A stretch of 64,000 nucleotides of DNA from Gemmobacter lanyuensis (GTDB taxonomy: Bacteria > Pseudomonadota > Alphaproteobacteria > Rhodobacterales > Rhodobacteraceae). Positions 8,814 to 18,417 of this stretch are shown here, piece by piece (position 1 is the first letter of the stretch; each line of letters begins with the position of its first letter). The notes below the pieces were generated by a model, which saw nothing but the letters and a program-made list of their open reading frames with translations, did not search any database and was not told the origin of the DNA. Made by a program: the position numbers and the translations under genes. The DNA lies in assembly GCF_014652355.1 (NCBI RefSeq), contig NZ_BMYQ01000001.1, forward strand, positions 618,180 through 682,179. The letters run 5' to 3'.

Positions 8814-9917
8814 ATGAAGAATTTTACCGCTTTGTGCGGCGTTTTGATGGCCGTGGCGGGCGCGGCGCAGGCCGGTGGCGTGGACCGTTCCGGCCAGCCC
8901 ATCGGCATCATCTTTGAACGCGGCAATTATGCCGAACTCAGCTTTGGGCAGATCTCGCCCAGCGTGTCGGGCACCTATCTGCTCGGCGGGGCGGGGTCGG
9001 GCAATGTTGCGGGGGATCACCGCCTTCCGGGCATCGCGTTCAAATATGATCTGAACGAAAAGCTGGCGGTCGCGGTGATCTATGACAACGCCTATGGCGC
9101 GGACATCGATTATCCCACCGGCCCCCTCGCGCTTTTGGGGGGCACGGCCGCACAGCTTGACTCCGAAGGGGTCACCGGCCTGCTGCGGTACAAGCTGAAC
9201 GAAAGCTTCTCGGTCCATGGGGGCATCCGGGCCTCGAAGGCCGGGGGCGAGGTGACGCTGGCGGGGCCCGCCTATGCGCCCGCAGGGGTCGATGGCTATA
9301 ACGTGAAATTCGATGATGCCTGGGGCACCGGCTATGCCGTTGGCGCGGCCTTCGAGAAGCCGGAAATCGGGCTTCGCGTGGCGCTCACCTATTTCTCGAA
9401 GGTGAACCACAAGCTTGGCACCGCCGAGGATTTCCCCGCCTTCCCGATCGTCGAATTCCCGAATGAGACGACCAGCGTCGATACCCCGCAGGCAGTGAAC
9501 CTCGACTTCCAGACCGGCGTCGCCAAGGACACGCTGGTCTTCGGCTCGATCCGCTGGGTCGACTGGTCAGAGTTCGACATCACCCCGCCGACGCTGAACC
9601 GGTCGCTGACCGATCTGAACGATACCACGACCTATACGCTGGGCGTGGGGCGCAAGTTCAACGAAAACTGGTCGGGTTCGGTCTTTGCCATGTATGAACC
9701 CGGCACCAGCAAGAATGCATCGCCGCTGGCGCCGACCAATGGCTATCGCGGCATCGGCATCGGTGTGGCCTATACGCGCGACAGCATGAAGGTCTCGCTC
9801 GGTGCGCGCTATATCGAACTGGGCGACGCCAATGCCGCCCCCGGCGGAACCCCGGTTGCGGCCATGTCCGACAACAGCGCCGTGGCGGTGGGTCTGAAGG
9901 TGGGCTTCGCCTTCTGA
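8814..9917 (+). CDS. OmpP1/FadL-family outer membrane transport protein
   Basis: A 367-residue outer-membrane beta-barrel of the FadL/TodX family, which moves long-chain fatty acids or hydrophobic compounds across the outer membrane. Residues 1-20 (MKNFTALCGVLMAVAGAAQA) form a signal peptide with an AQA cleavage site. The barrel region alternates aromatic and polar strands, including FAVAVIYDNAYGADIDYP-like and GVGRKFNENWSGSVF motifs, and ends in GLKVGFAF with the C-terminal Phe expected for BAM recognition. ATG 8814 has ggacgga upstream. It is monocistronic with a clear terminator. Confidence 0.88.
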   Translation: MKNFTALCGVLMAVAGAAQAGGVDRSGQPIGIIFERGNYAELSFGQISPSVSGTYLLGGAGSGNVAGDHRLPGIAFKYDLNEKLAVAVIYDNAYGADIDYPTGPLALLGGTAAQLDSEGVTGLLRYKLNESFSVHGGIRASKAGGEVTLAGPAYAPAGVDGYNVKFDDAWGTGYAVGAAFEKPEIGLRVALTYFSKVNHKLGTAEDFPAFPIVEFPNETTSVDTPQAVNLDFQTGVAKDTLVFGSIRWVDWSEFDITPPTLNRSLTDLNDTTTYTLGVGRKFNENWSGSVFAMYEPGTSKNASPLAPTNGYRGIGIGVAYTRDSMKVSLGARYIELGDANAAPGGTPVAAMSDNSAVAVGLKVGFAF

Positions 9918-9939
9918 TCCCGCGCCCCGGCACGGATCA

Positions 9940-9967
9940 CGGCCCCGCGATCTGCGGGGCCGTTTCA
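9940..9967 (+). terminator. Terminator of the FadL-like gene
   Basis: Arms cggccccgc (9940-9948) and gcggggccg (9954-9962) followed by tttcattt, 23 bases after the stop codon. Confidence 0.75.
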
Positions 9968-10070
9968 TTTCGGGCGGCATTTTTCGCGTGTATCCCCCGA
10001 AAAGGCGCGCTAGGACGCTGATAGAACCGCCGGAAGCGCGGACCACGGCACAAGATAGACGGAGCGATCG

Positions 10071-10940
10071 ATGATCTACGGATCGGCACAGGCATGGCGG
10101 GATGCATCGCGCAAGCGGGTGCTGCTGTTCGGCATGTCCGGTCTGGGCAAAACCCATCTGGCGAACATGCTGCGCGGCACGGGCGACTGGTTCCACTATT
10201 CGGTCGATTACCGCATCGGCACCCGCTACATGGGCGAATTCATCGCTGACAACTTCAAGCGTGAAGCGATGAAAGTGCCGCTTCTGCGCGAGTTGCTGAT
10301 GACCGACAGCGTCTATATCGCCTCGAACATCACCTTCGACAATCTGGCGCCGCTGTCCACCTATCTTGGCAAGCCCGGCGATCCCGCGCGTGGCGGGCTG
10401 ACCTTTGATGAATATCGCCGCCGGCAGGATCAGCACCGCGAGGCGGAGATTGCCTCGCTGCTAGATACCACGCGCTTCATCGGCCGGGCGGGCGATCTTT
10501 ATGGCTATGACCATTTCGTCTGCGACAGCGGCGGGTCAATCTGCGAAGTGGTGGACCCCGCCAACCCCGAAGACCCGGTGATGAAAGAGCTGTCGCAACA
10601 TCTGCTGCTGGTCTGGATCAAGGGGTCGGATGCCCATACGGCCGAACTGATCCGCCGTTTTGACCGCGCGCCCAAGCCCATGTATTATCAGCCCCATTTC
10701 CTGGAGCGAATGTGGGGCCAATACCGCGCCGAACAGGGGCTGGATGCAGATCAGGTCAACCCGGACGCCTTTGTCCGCTGGACCTATGCCCAGGCCCTTG
10801 CCCATCGTCAGCCGCGCTATGCCGCGATGGCCGAATGGGGTGTGACGGTCACGGCGGAAGAGGTCGCGCAGGTGCGTGACGCCGCCGGGTTTGATGATCT
10901 GATCGCCCGCGCCATTGAAGCCCGCAGCGCGCAGTCCTAA
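10071..10940 (+). CDS. P-loop NTPase of unknown function
   Basis: A 289-residue soluble protein with a Walker A motif GMSGLGKT at residues 21-28, very near the N-terminus, as in small nucleotide kinases. [14 protein letters not shown] (about 150-163) may hold the Walker B/acidic region, followed by [11 protein letters not shown]. Rhodobacterales genomes often annotate it simply as ATPase. An N-terminal P-loop, an internal [21 protein letters not shown] segment and no transmembrane helix suggest a kinase-like enzyme, but I recognise no specific family. It lies 25 bases upstream of metA in the same direction and may be co-transcribed with it. Confidence 0.75.
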   Translation: MIYGSAQAWRDASRKRVLLFGMSGLGKTHLANMLRGTGDWFHYSVDYRIGTRYMGEFIADNFKREAMKVPLLRELLMTDSVYIASNITFDNLAPLSTYLGKPGDPARGGLTFDEYRRRQDQHREAEIASLLDTTRFIGRAGDLYGYDHFVCDSGGSICEVVDPANPEDPVMKELSQHLLLVWIKGSDAHTAELIRRFDRAPKPMYYQPHFLERMWGQYRAEQGLDADQVNPDAFVRWTYAQALAHRQPRYAAMAEWGVTVTAEEVAQVRDAAGFDDLIARAIEARSAQS

Positions 10941-10965
10941 TTCCTCCGCCGAACGGAGATCCGAA

Positions 10966-11889
10966 ATGCCGATTACCCTGCCTGAAACCCTGCCTGCCTT
11001 CGACGTCCTCAGCCGGGAAGGCGTGATGGTCATGTCGCCGGAACGCGCCGCGCGTCAGGACATCCGCCCGATCCGCATCGGTCTGCTGAACCTGATGCCC
11101 AAGAAGATCCAGACGGAGAACCAGTTCGCCCGCCTGATCGGCGCGACGCCGCTGCAGATCGACCTCTCGCTGATCCGGATGAGCGAGCATCAGACCCGCA
11201 ACACCGCCGCCGAACATATGGAAACCTTCTACCGCCCGTTTTCGGAGGTCGAGGCCAGCGGCGAGAAGTTTGACGGGCTGATCATCACCGGCGCCCCGAT
11301 CGAACACCTGCCCTTCGAGGAGGTGACCTATTGGGATGAACTGCGCCGCGTCTTTGACTGGACGCAGACCCATGTCCATTCCACCTTCGGCGTGTGCTGG
11401 GGCGGCATGGCGATGATCTATCACTTCCACGGGGTGAAGAAGCATATGCTGGATCACAAGGCCTTTGGCTGTTTCCGGCACCGCAACCTCTGCCCGACCT
11501 CGCCCTATCTGCGCGGGTTTTCGGATGATTTCGTGATCCCCGTTTCGCGCTGGACCGAAATCCGCCAGCCCGAGGTCGATGCCACCCCCGCCCTGCGGAC
11601 CCTGCTGGGCAGCGAAGAGGTCGGCCCCTGTCTGATCGAAGATCCGGGGCATCGCGCGCTCTATATCTTCAACCACTTCGAATATGACAGTGACACGCTG
11701 AAGCAGGAATATGACCGCGACGTGGCCAATGGCACGCCGATCAATGTGCCGCTGAACTACTACCCCGAGGATGATCCATCGCGCCCGCCGCTGAACCGCT
11801 GGCGCAGCCATGCCCATCTTCTCTATGGCAACTGGATCAACGAAATCTACCAGACCACGCCCTACCGTCTGGAGGAGATCGGTGCTTGA
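10966..11889 (+). CDS. metA: Homoserine O-acyltransferase MetA (predicted acetyl-CoA type)
   Basis: A 307-residue enzyme that acylates L-homoserine in the first committed step of methionine synthesis. Catalytic residues are Cys144 in FGVCWGG and the His237/Glu239 pair in FNHFEYD. The residue aligned with E. coli Gly111, which sets acyl-CoA choice, is Glu113 (ITGAPIEHL). In characterised MetA proteins Glu here goes with acetyl-CoA and Gly with succinyl-CoA, so this should be an O-acetyltransferase. ATG 10966 has an acggaga site upstream. The end overlaps the GTG of the hydrolase gene. Confidence 0.95.
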   Translation: MPITLPETLPAFDVLSREGVMVMSPERAARQDIRPIRIGLLNLMPKKIQTENQFARLIGATPLQIDLSLIRMSEHQTRNTAAEHMETFYRPFSEVEASGEKFDGLIITGAPIEHLPFEEVTYWDELRRVFDWTQTHVHSTFGVCWGGMAMIYHFHGVKKHMLDHKAFGCFRHRNLCPTSPYLRGFSDDFVIPVSRWTEIRQPEVDATPALRTLLGSEEVGPCLIEDPGHRALYIFNHFEYDSDTLKQEYDRDVANGTPINVPLNYYPEDDPSRPPLNRWRSHAHLLYGNWINEIYQTTPYRLEEIGA

Positions 11890-12823
11890 AACCGCCCTTG
11901 TGCTGGCGGCAACGGCGGGCACGGCGGGGCTGACGCTTCATCGTGCCCGGCAGCGCGAGGCGCGGGCCGAGGCGATCTATCCCGCCATGGGGCGTCTTCT
12001 GCCGGTCGAGGGGCGGATGATCCATGTCTGGCAGACGGGCGAAGGCCCGGATCTGGTGCTGATCCATGGTGCCAGCGCCAATATGCGCGAATTTGCCCAT
12101 GGGCTTGCACCCCGGCTGGCGCGGCGGTTTCGCGTGACGCTGATGGACCGGCCCGGTATGGGGTGGTCCGATCCCCCCGAAACTGACGATCCGGCGGAGC
12201 AGGCGCGGCTCTTGCGCGGGGCGGCATCCCAGCTTGGGCTGCGCGATCCGCTGCTGCTGGGCCATTCCTATGGCGGGGCCATCGCGCTTGCCTGGGCGTT
12301 GCAGGGCGGCACGCGCGGCCTGGTGCTGCTTTCGGGCGTGTCGATGCCGTGGGAGGCGGGCCTGGGCCTCTGGTACCGACTGACGGCGAACCCCGCCCTC
12401 CGCGCTCTTCTGGTGCCGCTGGTTTCGGCCTATGCCACCCGGGGCCAGGTTGATCGCAGCATCGCAGGCATCTTTGCCCCGCAGGCTGCCCAACCCAATT
12501 ACACCGGCATGTCGGGCATTGCGCTGACGCTGCGGCGGCGGGTGCTGGCGATCAATTCCCGGCAGATCAACGGCCTGCTGCGCCATATCCGCGCGATGAT
12601 CCGCCTTTATCCGCAGCTGACCCTGCCGATCGAGGTGCTGCACGGCGACCGCGACAGCATCGTCCCCCATCACGTCCATGCCGAACCGGTCACGACCGCC
12701 CTGCCCGATGCGCGGCTGACGCTGCTGCCCGGTGTCGGCCATATGCCGCATCAGACCCACCCCGAGGCAGTCGAAGCCGCCGTCTTGCGCCTTGCGGCCC
12801 GTGTCGGGCTGGGCCTAGACTGA
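11882..12823 (+). CDS. Alpha/beta-fold hydrolase
   Basis: A 313-residue serine hydrolase. The triad is visible: nucleophile Ser129 in GHSYGG, Asp258 in HGDRDSIVP and His287 in GVGHMPH; the oxyanion-hole motif HGAS is at 62-65. Residues 3-18 are hydrophobic and may anchor the protein in the inner membrane. The likely start is GTG 11882, which overlaps the metA stop and is preceded by ggaggagat inside metA; no ATG fits. The coupling suggests co-expression with metA, but the fold alone gives no substrate. Confidence 0.82.
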   Translation: MLETALVLAATAGTAGLTLHRARQREARAEAIYPAMGRLLPVEGRMIHVWQTGEGPDLVLIHGASANMREFAHGLAPRLARRFRVTLMDRPGMGWSDPPETDDPAEQARLLRGAASQLGLRDPLLLGHSYGGAIALAWALQGGTRGLVLLSGVSMPWEAGLGLWYRLTANPALRALLVPLVSAYATRGQVDRSIAGIFAPQAAQPNYTGMSGIALTLRRRVLAINSRQINGLLRHIRAMIRLYPQLTLPIEVLHGDRDSIVPHHVHAEPVTTALPDARLTLLPGVGHMPHQTHPEAVEAAVLRLAARVGLGLD

Positions 12824-12852
12824 CGCCGGTCATGGCAAAAGGGGATCACGGG

Positions 12853-13734
12853 ATGGACCTGCCTTTCGACGGCGCAATCAGCCGCTATTTCCGGGAAGAG
12901 GCGCCCAAGGCCATCCGCAAGGCCATTGAAACGGCCGACAAGGACGACATCCTCTCCAAGGGCTATCCCTATCGTCACGAGATGGCGAAAAAGGATTATG
13001 AGACCCAGATGGAGGCGCTGCAAATTCAGCTGGTGCGGATGCAGGCCGATGTGAAGGCCAGCGGCCGGCGCGTGATGATCGTGTTCGAAGGGCGCGATGC
13101 CGCGGGCAAAGGCGGCACGATCGGGGCACTGACACAGAACCTCAACCCCCGTGGCTGTCAGGTGGTGGCGCTGGCCAAACCCTCGGACCGCGAGGTATCG
13201 CAATGGTATTTCCAGCGCTATGTCGACTGGTTCCCCGCGGCGGGTGAAATCGTGGTCTTTGACCGCAGCTGGTATAACCGCGGCATTGTCGAGCCGGTCT
13301 TCGGCTTTTGCACCCAGAACCAGAAAGAGGCGTTCTTCCGCCAACTGCCGGATTTTGAACGCATGATCGTGGCCGAGGGCATCACCCTGATGAAGTTCTG
13401 GCTGGATGTCAGCCGCCCCGAACAGCTGCGCCGGATGCTGGCGCGCGAATCCGATCCGCTGAAACAGTGGAAACTCTCGCCCATCGATGTCGAAGGGTTG
13501 ACCAAATGGGAGCCCTATTGCGAGGCGATTGCCGAAACGCTCGACCGCAGCCATTCCGACATTGCGCCCTGGACGGTGGTCCGGTCGGATGACAAGAAGC
13601 GCGCGCGTCTTGCGGTGATCCGGACCATCCTGCAGGGTGTGGATTTCAAGGGAAAGGACCGCGCCGCGATCGGCCAGCCCGACCCGCTGATCTGCGGCGG
13701 CCCCGAGATGTGGTCAGACGGCGAGAATGACTAA
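12853..13734 (+). CDS. ppk2: Polyphosphate kinase 2
   Basis: A 293-residue PPK2-family enzyme that transfers phosphate between polyphosphate and nucleoside diphosphates. The Walker A loop [11 protein letters not shown] is at about 78-88, the FDRSWYNRG Walker B/lid region at about 136-144, and the conserved QWKLSPID-…-KWEPYCEA segment follows; single-domain length is normal for class I PPK2. I chose ATG 12853 (MDLPFDG) because aaaagggg lies eight bases before it. An in-frame ATG at 12832 has no Shine-Dalgarno sequence and would add seven residues. The 3' end overlaps the TetR start by eight bases. Confidence 0.92.
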   Translation: MDLPFDGAISRYFREEAPKAIRKAIETADKDDILSKGYPYRHEMAKKDYETQMEALQIQLVRMQADVKASGRRVMIVFEGRDAAGKGGTIGALTQNLNPRGCQVVALAKPSDREVSQWYFQRYVDWFPAAGEIVVFDRSWYNRGIVEPVFGFCTQNQKEAFFRQLPDFERMIVAEGITLMKFWLDVSRPEQLRRMLARESDPLKQWKLSPIDVEGLTKWEPYCEAIAETLDRSHSDIAPWTVVRSDDKKRARLAVIRTILQGVDFKGKDRAAIGQPDPLICGGPEMWSDGEND

Positions 13735-14338
13735 ACGCGGCTACCATCACGGCAATCTGCGGCAGGCATTGGTCGAGGCGGCGCTGACGCTGATTGCGGA
13801 AAAGGGGCCGCAGGGCTTTACCCTGTCCGAAGCCGCCAAGGGCGCCGAGGTGACACCCGCCGCCGTCTACCGCCATTTCGCCGGGCGCGACGACCTGCTG
13901 GCCGAGGTGGCCCGGCAGGGCTATGAAATCTTTGCCGCGCTGATGGAATTTGCCTTCAATGACGGCAAGCCGTCGGCCCTTGCGGCCTTTGAGGCGACGG
14001 GGCGGGCCTATCTGGCCTTTGCGCGCAAATATCCCGGTCATTATATGGCGATGTTTGAAAGCGGTCTCAGCCCGCAGGCCTGGCCCGATCTGGCACCGGT
14101 GGCAGCACAGGCGCGGGCAGTGCTGGAACGCGCCGCGCGCGGCCTGTCACAGCACCTGCCCGAAGACAAGCGCCCGCCCGGCAGCATGGTTTCGGCCCAT
14201 GTCTGGGCCATGAGCCACGGCGTGGTGGAGCTTTACATGCGGGGGGGCGCGACCAGCGCCTTCCCGCCCGAAGACCTGCTGGAAACCGGGATCGGCATTT
14301 ATCTGCGCGGCCTCGGCCTGCTGCCGCCCGACCGCTGA
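13727..14338 (+). CDS. TetR/AcrR-family transcriptional regulator
   Basis: A 203-residue one-component regulator. The N-terminal helix-turn-helix (residues about 8-55) reads [20 protein letters not shown], then [27 protein letters not shown], the standard TetR pattern with the recognition helix ending in YRHF. The C-terminal region (about 80-200), with [17 protein letters not shown], matches the TetR_C/WHG ligand-binding domain. It starts inside the last codons of ppk2, so the two are translationally coupled. The ligand and operator are not evident. Confidence 0.9.
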   Translation: MTKRGYHHGNLRQALVEAALTLIAEKGPQGFTLSEAAKGAEVTPAAVYRHFAGRDDLLAEVARQGYEIFAALMEFAFNDGKPSALAAFEATGRAYLAFARKYPGHYMAMFESGLSPQAWPDLAPVAAQARAVLERAARGLSQHLPEDKRPPGSMVSAHVWAMSHGVVELYMRGGATSAFPPEDLLETGIGIYLRGLGLLPPDR

Positions 14339-14343
14339 AAGCG

Positions 14344-15354
14344 TCAGAAGAACCCCTCATCCGGGCCAAGAAGAATGCCCTTGGCGCGAATGCGGCGCAG
14401 CACCTCGGGCAAGGCGCGGGGGTGATCTTCGACACAGTTCTGCCGCAGGAACCAGGTGACAAAGCGTTCATGCGGCCAGGTCCGCGCCAGCGCCGCCGCA
14501 ATGGCCGCGCCCAGTCGGGTCGGATCGGTCAGGGTGATGGCGTTCTGCGCGAAATCGGTCTGCCCCCCAAGCACGACGGGCTTGCGATGCAGGAAGGCTT
14601 CAAACCCAACGGCCGAGGTTAGCGTCAGCACGCAATCGCAGGCCGCCAGCAGATCATGGATCGATGCCTCAGTCACAAAGACCCCCCGGTCGGGATTGTG
14701 AAAGGCCTGAAGCTGCGCGCGTTCTTCCGGGGTGTTGTTGGGATGGGGTTTGATGCAGAGCGCCCGCGCGCCCTTGTCGCGGATCGCCGCAGCGATCAGC
14801 TGCGGCACGGTCAGGTAATGGCGGTGATGCCGGGGTGGCAGGAAATCCTGCGCGAAAAGCGCAAGGCAGCCCTGCGGCACGGGATGGCTGCCCCGCGCGG
14901 CCTGCGCGAATTTCGACGCATTGGCCCCGATGAACTGATCAGCCAGTTTGCCATGCACCTTGTTGGCATAGCCCTCGGCCACCAGCCGTTCTTCAAACCG
15001 CCGCAGGCGATGCGAGGAATTGTTGCGCGTGCCCAGCTCATCAAAATACCAGAATCCGCGCAGATAGGCGGGAACGGCGTGAAAGGCATTTGGGGCGTAA
15101 AGCGGGCGGTCCTCCAGAAACACATGCAGATGCCCGCCTTGAAGCGCCGCAAGCGTGGCACCATCGGCGCTATAGGGCACCACCTCCACCCCCCAGCCGA
15201 CGCCTTCGGCATGGTCTGCCAAGGCGTCGAGCAGACGAAAGCCGCCACGGCACAGCGTGGCGGCCAACTTGTCGCGGGCGTGAAAGATCAGCGTCGGCGG
15301 CAGGCTGTCCAGCCGGGGCCGGCTCAGCCAATCCGCCGGGCGGGCCTCCCGCAT
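14344..15354 (-). CDS. Capsule polysaccharide biosynthesis-type glycosyltransferase
   Basis: A 336-residue cytoplasmic protein resembling the capsule polysaccharide biosynthesis/export family (KpsS/KpsC-type, Caps_synth), whose members add Kdo residues to a lipid anchor. Support comes from the C-terminal half: CLALFAQDFLPPRHH, the ALCIKPHPNN motif (about 205-215), and the block DCVLTLTSAVGFEAF followed by HRKPVVLGG, all characteristic of this GT-B-like fold. ATG 15354 overlaps the stop of the upstream ABC ATPase gene (TGATG), so it is the last gene of the transporter operon. Its link to polyamine-type transport is unexplained; the kpsT–kpsE–kdsA group lies 9 kb away. Exact activity is inference. 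Confidence 0.7.
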   Translation of the reverse strand: MREARPADWLSRPRLDSLPPTLIFHARDKLAATLCRGGFRLLDALADHAEGVGWGVEVVPYSADGATLAALQGGHLHVFLEDRPLYAPNAFHAVPAYLRGFWYFDELGTRNNSSHRLRRFEERLVAEGYANKVHGKLADQFIGANASKFAQAARGSHPVPQGCLALFAQDFLPPRHHRHYLTVPQLIAAAIRDKGARALCIKPHPNNTPEERAQLQAFHNPDRGVFVTEASIHDLLAACDCVLTLTSAVGFEAFLHRKPVVLGGQTDFAQNAITLTDPTRLGAAIAAALARTWPHERFVTWFLRQNCVEDHPRALPEVLRRIRAKGILLGPDEGFF

Positions 15355-16454
15355 CAGCGGAAGAGGACCATGGCACCGGGGCTCCACCCCACGCGGGCGC
15401 GGGTGCCGATGTCCAGCACCGGGCGGCCTGGGACGTTGCGCATCGACAGGCGCATGGCCGTTTGGGCGCCATCCAGCTTCACGTCGTAATAGGTCATGTC
15501 ACCGTAATAGACGACCTCTTCCACCGTCGCCATCGACTCACGGTCGGTCGCAGTCTGACCGTCAAAGAGGATGGTCAGCGTTTCGGGGCGGCAGCCGATG
15601 CTCATCCCTTCACCCGAGGTTGCGCCCATGACCTGATCGGCGCCAATCGTCATGCGGCCAAAGCCCTGGGCCTCAATCTCGCAGCTGCTGCCCTCCGACA
15701 GGATCTGCGCGGGCAGGAAATTCATGGTCCCGATGAAATCGGCCACTTTCCGGCTGTTCGGACGGCGATAGAGCGTTTCGGGATCGGCCAACTGCGCGAT
15801 CTGGCCCTCGAACATCACGGCGATGCGGTCGGACATGACCAGCGCCTCTTCCTGGTCATGGGTGACCAAAATGAAGGTGATGCCCACCTGACGCTGCAGC
15901 TTGATCAGCTCCATCTGCATCTGTTCGCGCATCTTCTTGTCCAGTGCGGACAGCGGTTCATCCAGCAGCAGCACCTTGGGTTTCAGGATCAGCGCCCGTG
16001 CCAGCGCCACGCGCTGCCGTTGCCCGCCCGATAGCGCATGGGCCGCGCGCTTGCCGTAGCCCTTGAGGCCGACCATCTCCAGCGCCTCGGCCACGGCCTT
16101 GGCCTTGTCGGCGGCAGACCGCGGATCGCGGCGCAGGCCAAAGCCCACGTTCTGCTCAACGCTCAGATGCGGGAAGATCGCGTAGGACTGGAACACCATG
16201 TTCGTCGGGCGCTGGTTGGCCGGAACCCCGTCCATGACCTTGCTGTCAATCAGCACCGCGCCCGAGGAGATATCCTCAAACCCCGCGATGGTGCGCAAGA
16301 GCGTGGTCTTGCCGCAGCCCGAGGGCCCGAGCAGCGAAAAGAACTCCCCCGCCTTGATGGTGGCATTGATCCCCCGCAGCGCGTGGTAATCGCCGTAGTA
16401 TTTATGAACGTCCCGGAACTCGATCATGTTCGGTTTGTCGGAAGAGAACGTCAC
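15354..16454 (-). CDS. potA: ABC transporter ATPase, spermidine/putrescine type
   Basis: A 366-residue ATPase of the PotA/FbpC group that powers solute import. Walker A GPSGCGKT is at 43-50, the signature LSGGQ at 141-145, Walker B LLLDEP at 162-167, and a TOBE regulatory domain fills about residues 290-366. The start is GTG 16454 overlapping the permease stop (GTGA), with ggagg six bases upstream. It is the third gene of a permease–permease–ATPase operon and overlaps the capsule-type gene downstream. Polyamine specificity is inferred from family resemblance only. The symbol denotes the closest E. coli homologue. Confidence 0.85.
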   Translation of the reverse strand: MTFSSDKPNMIEFRDVHKYYGDYHALRGINATIKAGEFFSLLGPSGCGKTTLLRTIAGFEDISSGAVLIDSKVMDGVPANQRPTNMVFQSYAIFPHLSVEQNVGFGLRRDPRSAADKAKAVAEALEMVGLKGYGKRAAHALSGGQRQRVALARALILKPKVLLLDEPLSALDKKMREQMQMELIKLQRQVGITFILVTHDQEEALVMSDRIAVMFEGQIAQLADPETLYRRPNSRKVADFIGTMNFLPAQILSEGSSCEIEAQGFGRMTIGADQVMGATSGEGMSIGCRPETLTILFDGQTATDRESMATVEEVVYYGDMTYYDVKLDGAQTAMRLSMRNVPGRPVLDIGTRARVGWSPGAMVLFR

Positions 16455-17260
16455 AGGAAGCCTCCGGTGTCCTTGCCGCCCGATCTCGCGATACCACGGC
16501 GACGGAAATATTCAGCGATGGTCAACAGGCAGATCGACAGACAGACGAGGACGAAGCCAAGCGCCATGACCGCCGGAACCTTGGCCGGGAAGCGGAACTG
16601 CCCGAAGATATAGACCGACAGCACGGTCTGATTGCCGCCAAGGAAGTAAGAGATGATGAATTCATCCAGGCTGATGGTGAAGCAGATCAGCAGGGACGAG
16701 ATGATGCCGGGCATGACCAGCGGCAGGATGATCAGCCGGAAGGTCGAGGCCGGGGTTTCACCCAGGTCATAGGCCGCCTCTTCCAGCGACCGGTCGAGCG
16801 ACTGGAAGGCCGAAGTCAGGATCGCCACCGCGAAGGGGGTGCAGATCAGCACATGGCCCAAGATGATGGTGAAAAGCGACAAGGGCACGCCAATCGCCAT
16901 CAGCACAACCAGCAGCGCCATCGACACAATCATCTCGGGCAGCACCATGGGCAGCATGATCAGGCCCAGAATGCCCGCCTTGCCCGGAAAGGTGTAGCGC
17001 GTCGAGGCGCGGGCCGCGAAGATGCCCAGCGTCGTGGACAGGATCGAGGCCGAAACCGCAATCGTCAGCGAATTGCCGAAAGCGTTGAACAGCTGCTGGT
17101 CCGCCCACATCTCGGCGAACCAATTGGTGGTGAAGCCCTGCAGCGGGAAGGCGATGACCTTGCTGTCATTGAAGGCAAACAGCGGCAGCAGCGCGATCGG
17201 CGCATAAAGGAAGATCAGATAGGCGATGGCATAGGCGCGCAGAGAGGGACTCTTGTTCAT
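16451..17260 (-). CDS. potC: ABC transporter permease, PotC type
   Basis: A 269-residue inner-membrane permease with about six transmembrane segments. The EAA loop is recognisable in LEEAAYDLGETPASTFRLIILPLVMPGI (about residues 165-195), the contact site for the ATPase. The N-terminus (AYLIFLYAPIALLPLFAFNDSK) matches PotC/YdcV-like permeases. ATG 17260 overlaps the stop of the other permease (ATGA) and its own stop overlaps the GTG of the ATPase gene, so the three genes are tightly coupled. Confidence 0.88.
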   Translation of the reverse strand: MNKSPSLRAYAIAYLIFLYAPIALLPLFAFNDSKVIAFPLQGFTTNWFAEMWADQQLFNAFGNSLTIAVSASILSTTLGIFAARASTRYTFPGKAGILGLIMLPMVLPEMIVSMALLVVLMAIGVPLSLFTIILGHVLICTPFAVAILTSAFQSLDRSLEEAAYDLGETPASTFRLIILPLVMPGIISSLLICFTISLDEFIISYFLGGNQTVLSVYIFGQFRFPAKVPAVMALGFVLVCLSICLLTIAEYFRRRGIARSGGKDTGGFL

Positions 17261-18144
17261 TTCTGCCCCCTCAGGAACCGCTTGTTCAAGAGCAGGAAGA
17301 CAATCGACACCACCGATACAATCAACATGGCCGTGACCGCGATGGCCGCCCCCACCGCCTTGTCATTCTGCTTGAGCATCTTGCCTTCGATCATGTTCGC
17401 AATCATCGGGATCTTGCCGCCGCCGATCAGGTCGGGGGTCACATAGTCGCCGATGGTCGGGATGAAGACGATCAGCACCGCCGCAATCACCCCCGGCATC
17501 GACAGGGGCAGCGTCACGCGCCAAAAGGTCATGAGCTTGCTTTCGCCCAGATCCTGCCCGGCCTCGAGGAAGGACCGGTCGATCTTTTCAAGGCTGACGA
17601 AGATCGGCAGGATCGCGAAAGGCGCATAGGCATGGGCCAGCGTCGCCACCATCGACCCGACGGAGTAGTTGATGACGGTCAGCGGCTCATCAATGATCCC
17701 GAGGCTCAGAAGCCCCGAATTGATCACACCATTGTACCCCAGGATCACCTTCCACAGGAACACGCGGATCAGATAGCTGGTCCAGAACGGAATGGTGATG
17801 AGGAAGAGCCAGAGCGACTTGCGTTCCGGCCGGACGTGGAAGCTCACGAAATAAGCCACCGGATAGGCCAGCAGCACCGTGATCGCCGTCACCAGCGAAG
17901 CGACAGTGAGCGAGCGCATCATGATCGCCTGATAGATGCGGCCGGTCCAGACCTCAATGTAATTTGCGAAGGTCAGGCCGGAAGACAACCCCACCTTGCT
18001 GTCCACCATCAGCGAATAGACCACAACAGCCACCAAAGGCGCCGCCAGAAGCAGCGTGGCGTAAATCGCGGTCGGTGAGACCATCAACAAGCCGTTGGTA
18101 GCCTCGGGATTTCCGAAGCGACCAGGCGACGACCCAGATTTCAT
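17257..18144 (-). CDS. potB: ABC transporter permease, PotB type
   Basis: A 295-residue permease, first gene of the importer operon. Six transmembrane segments and an EAA loop, LEAGQDLGESKLMTFWRVTLPLSMPGV (about 190-217), pair with the PotC-type subunit. Two adjacent ATGs exist at 18147 and 18144; the second is better spaced from the preceding ggggg. A far-upstream in-frame start would add an unlikely Cys/Phe-rich extension. No periplasmic binding protein lies upstream, where a 273-base promoter region separates it from the MocR gene transcribed in the same direction. Confidence 0.87.
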   Translation of the reverse strand: MKSGSSPGRFGNPEATNGLLMVSPTAIYATLLLAAPLVAVVVYSLMVDSKVGLSSGLTFANYIEVWTGRIYQAIMMRSLTVASLVTAITVLLAYPVAYFVSFHVRPERKSLWLFLITIPFWTSYLIRVFLWKVILGYNGVINSGLLSLGIIDEPLTVINYSVGSMVATLAHAYAPFAILPIFVSLEKIDRSFLEAGQDLGESKLMTFWRVTLPLSMPGVIAAVLIVFIPTIGDYVTPDLIGGGKIPMIANMIEGKMLKQNDKAVGAAIAVTAMLIVSVVSIVFLLLNKRFLRGQK

Positions 18145-18417
18145 CATGCCCCCTGTTGTTTCCCGCAGGCCGCGGGCTGAGACAACTTTTTCCAAAATTA
18201 CTGGCATACCCCTTGGCGGCTGAAAAGGGGCGAAATGGCGAACTGGCCGCAAAACATGGGGGAAAATGAAGAACGATGCCAGACAGTTTATTGATTTTAT
18301 GTGACAAAAAATTTGATCATTTTTTTCGCTACTGAGGCGGCAAAGCGCAGATATCGGGCGCCTTGCCCCGAAAAGCGCCACCCGGCGCAGAGGTCGGCCG
18401 GGGGACGCAGCAGCAGA
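18145..18417 (-). promoter_or_regulatory. Upstream region of the potBCA-like operon
   Basis: A 273-base gene-free stretch, AT-rich at about 18280-18335 and so unlike its surroundings, between the MocR gene end and the permease start. It probably holds the operon promoter. I could not fix -35/-10 elements and saw no clear terminator for the MocR gene, so read-through from it is possible. Confidence 0.45.
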
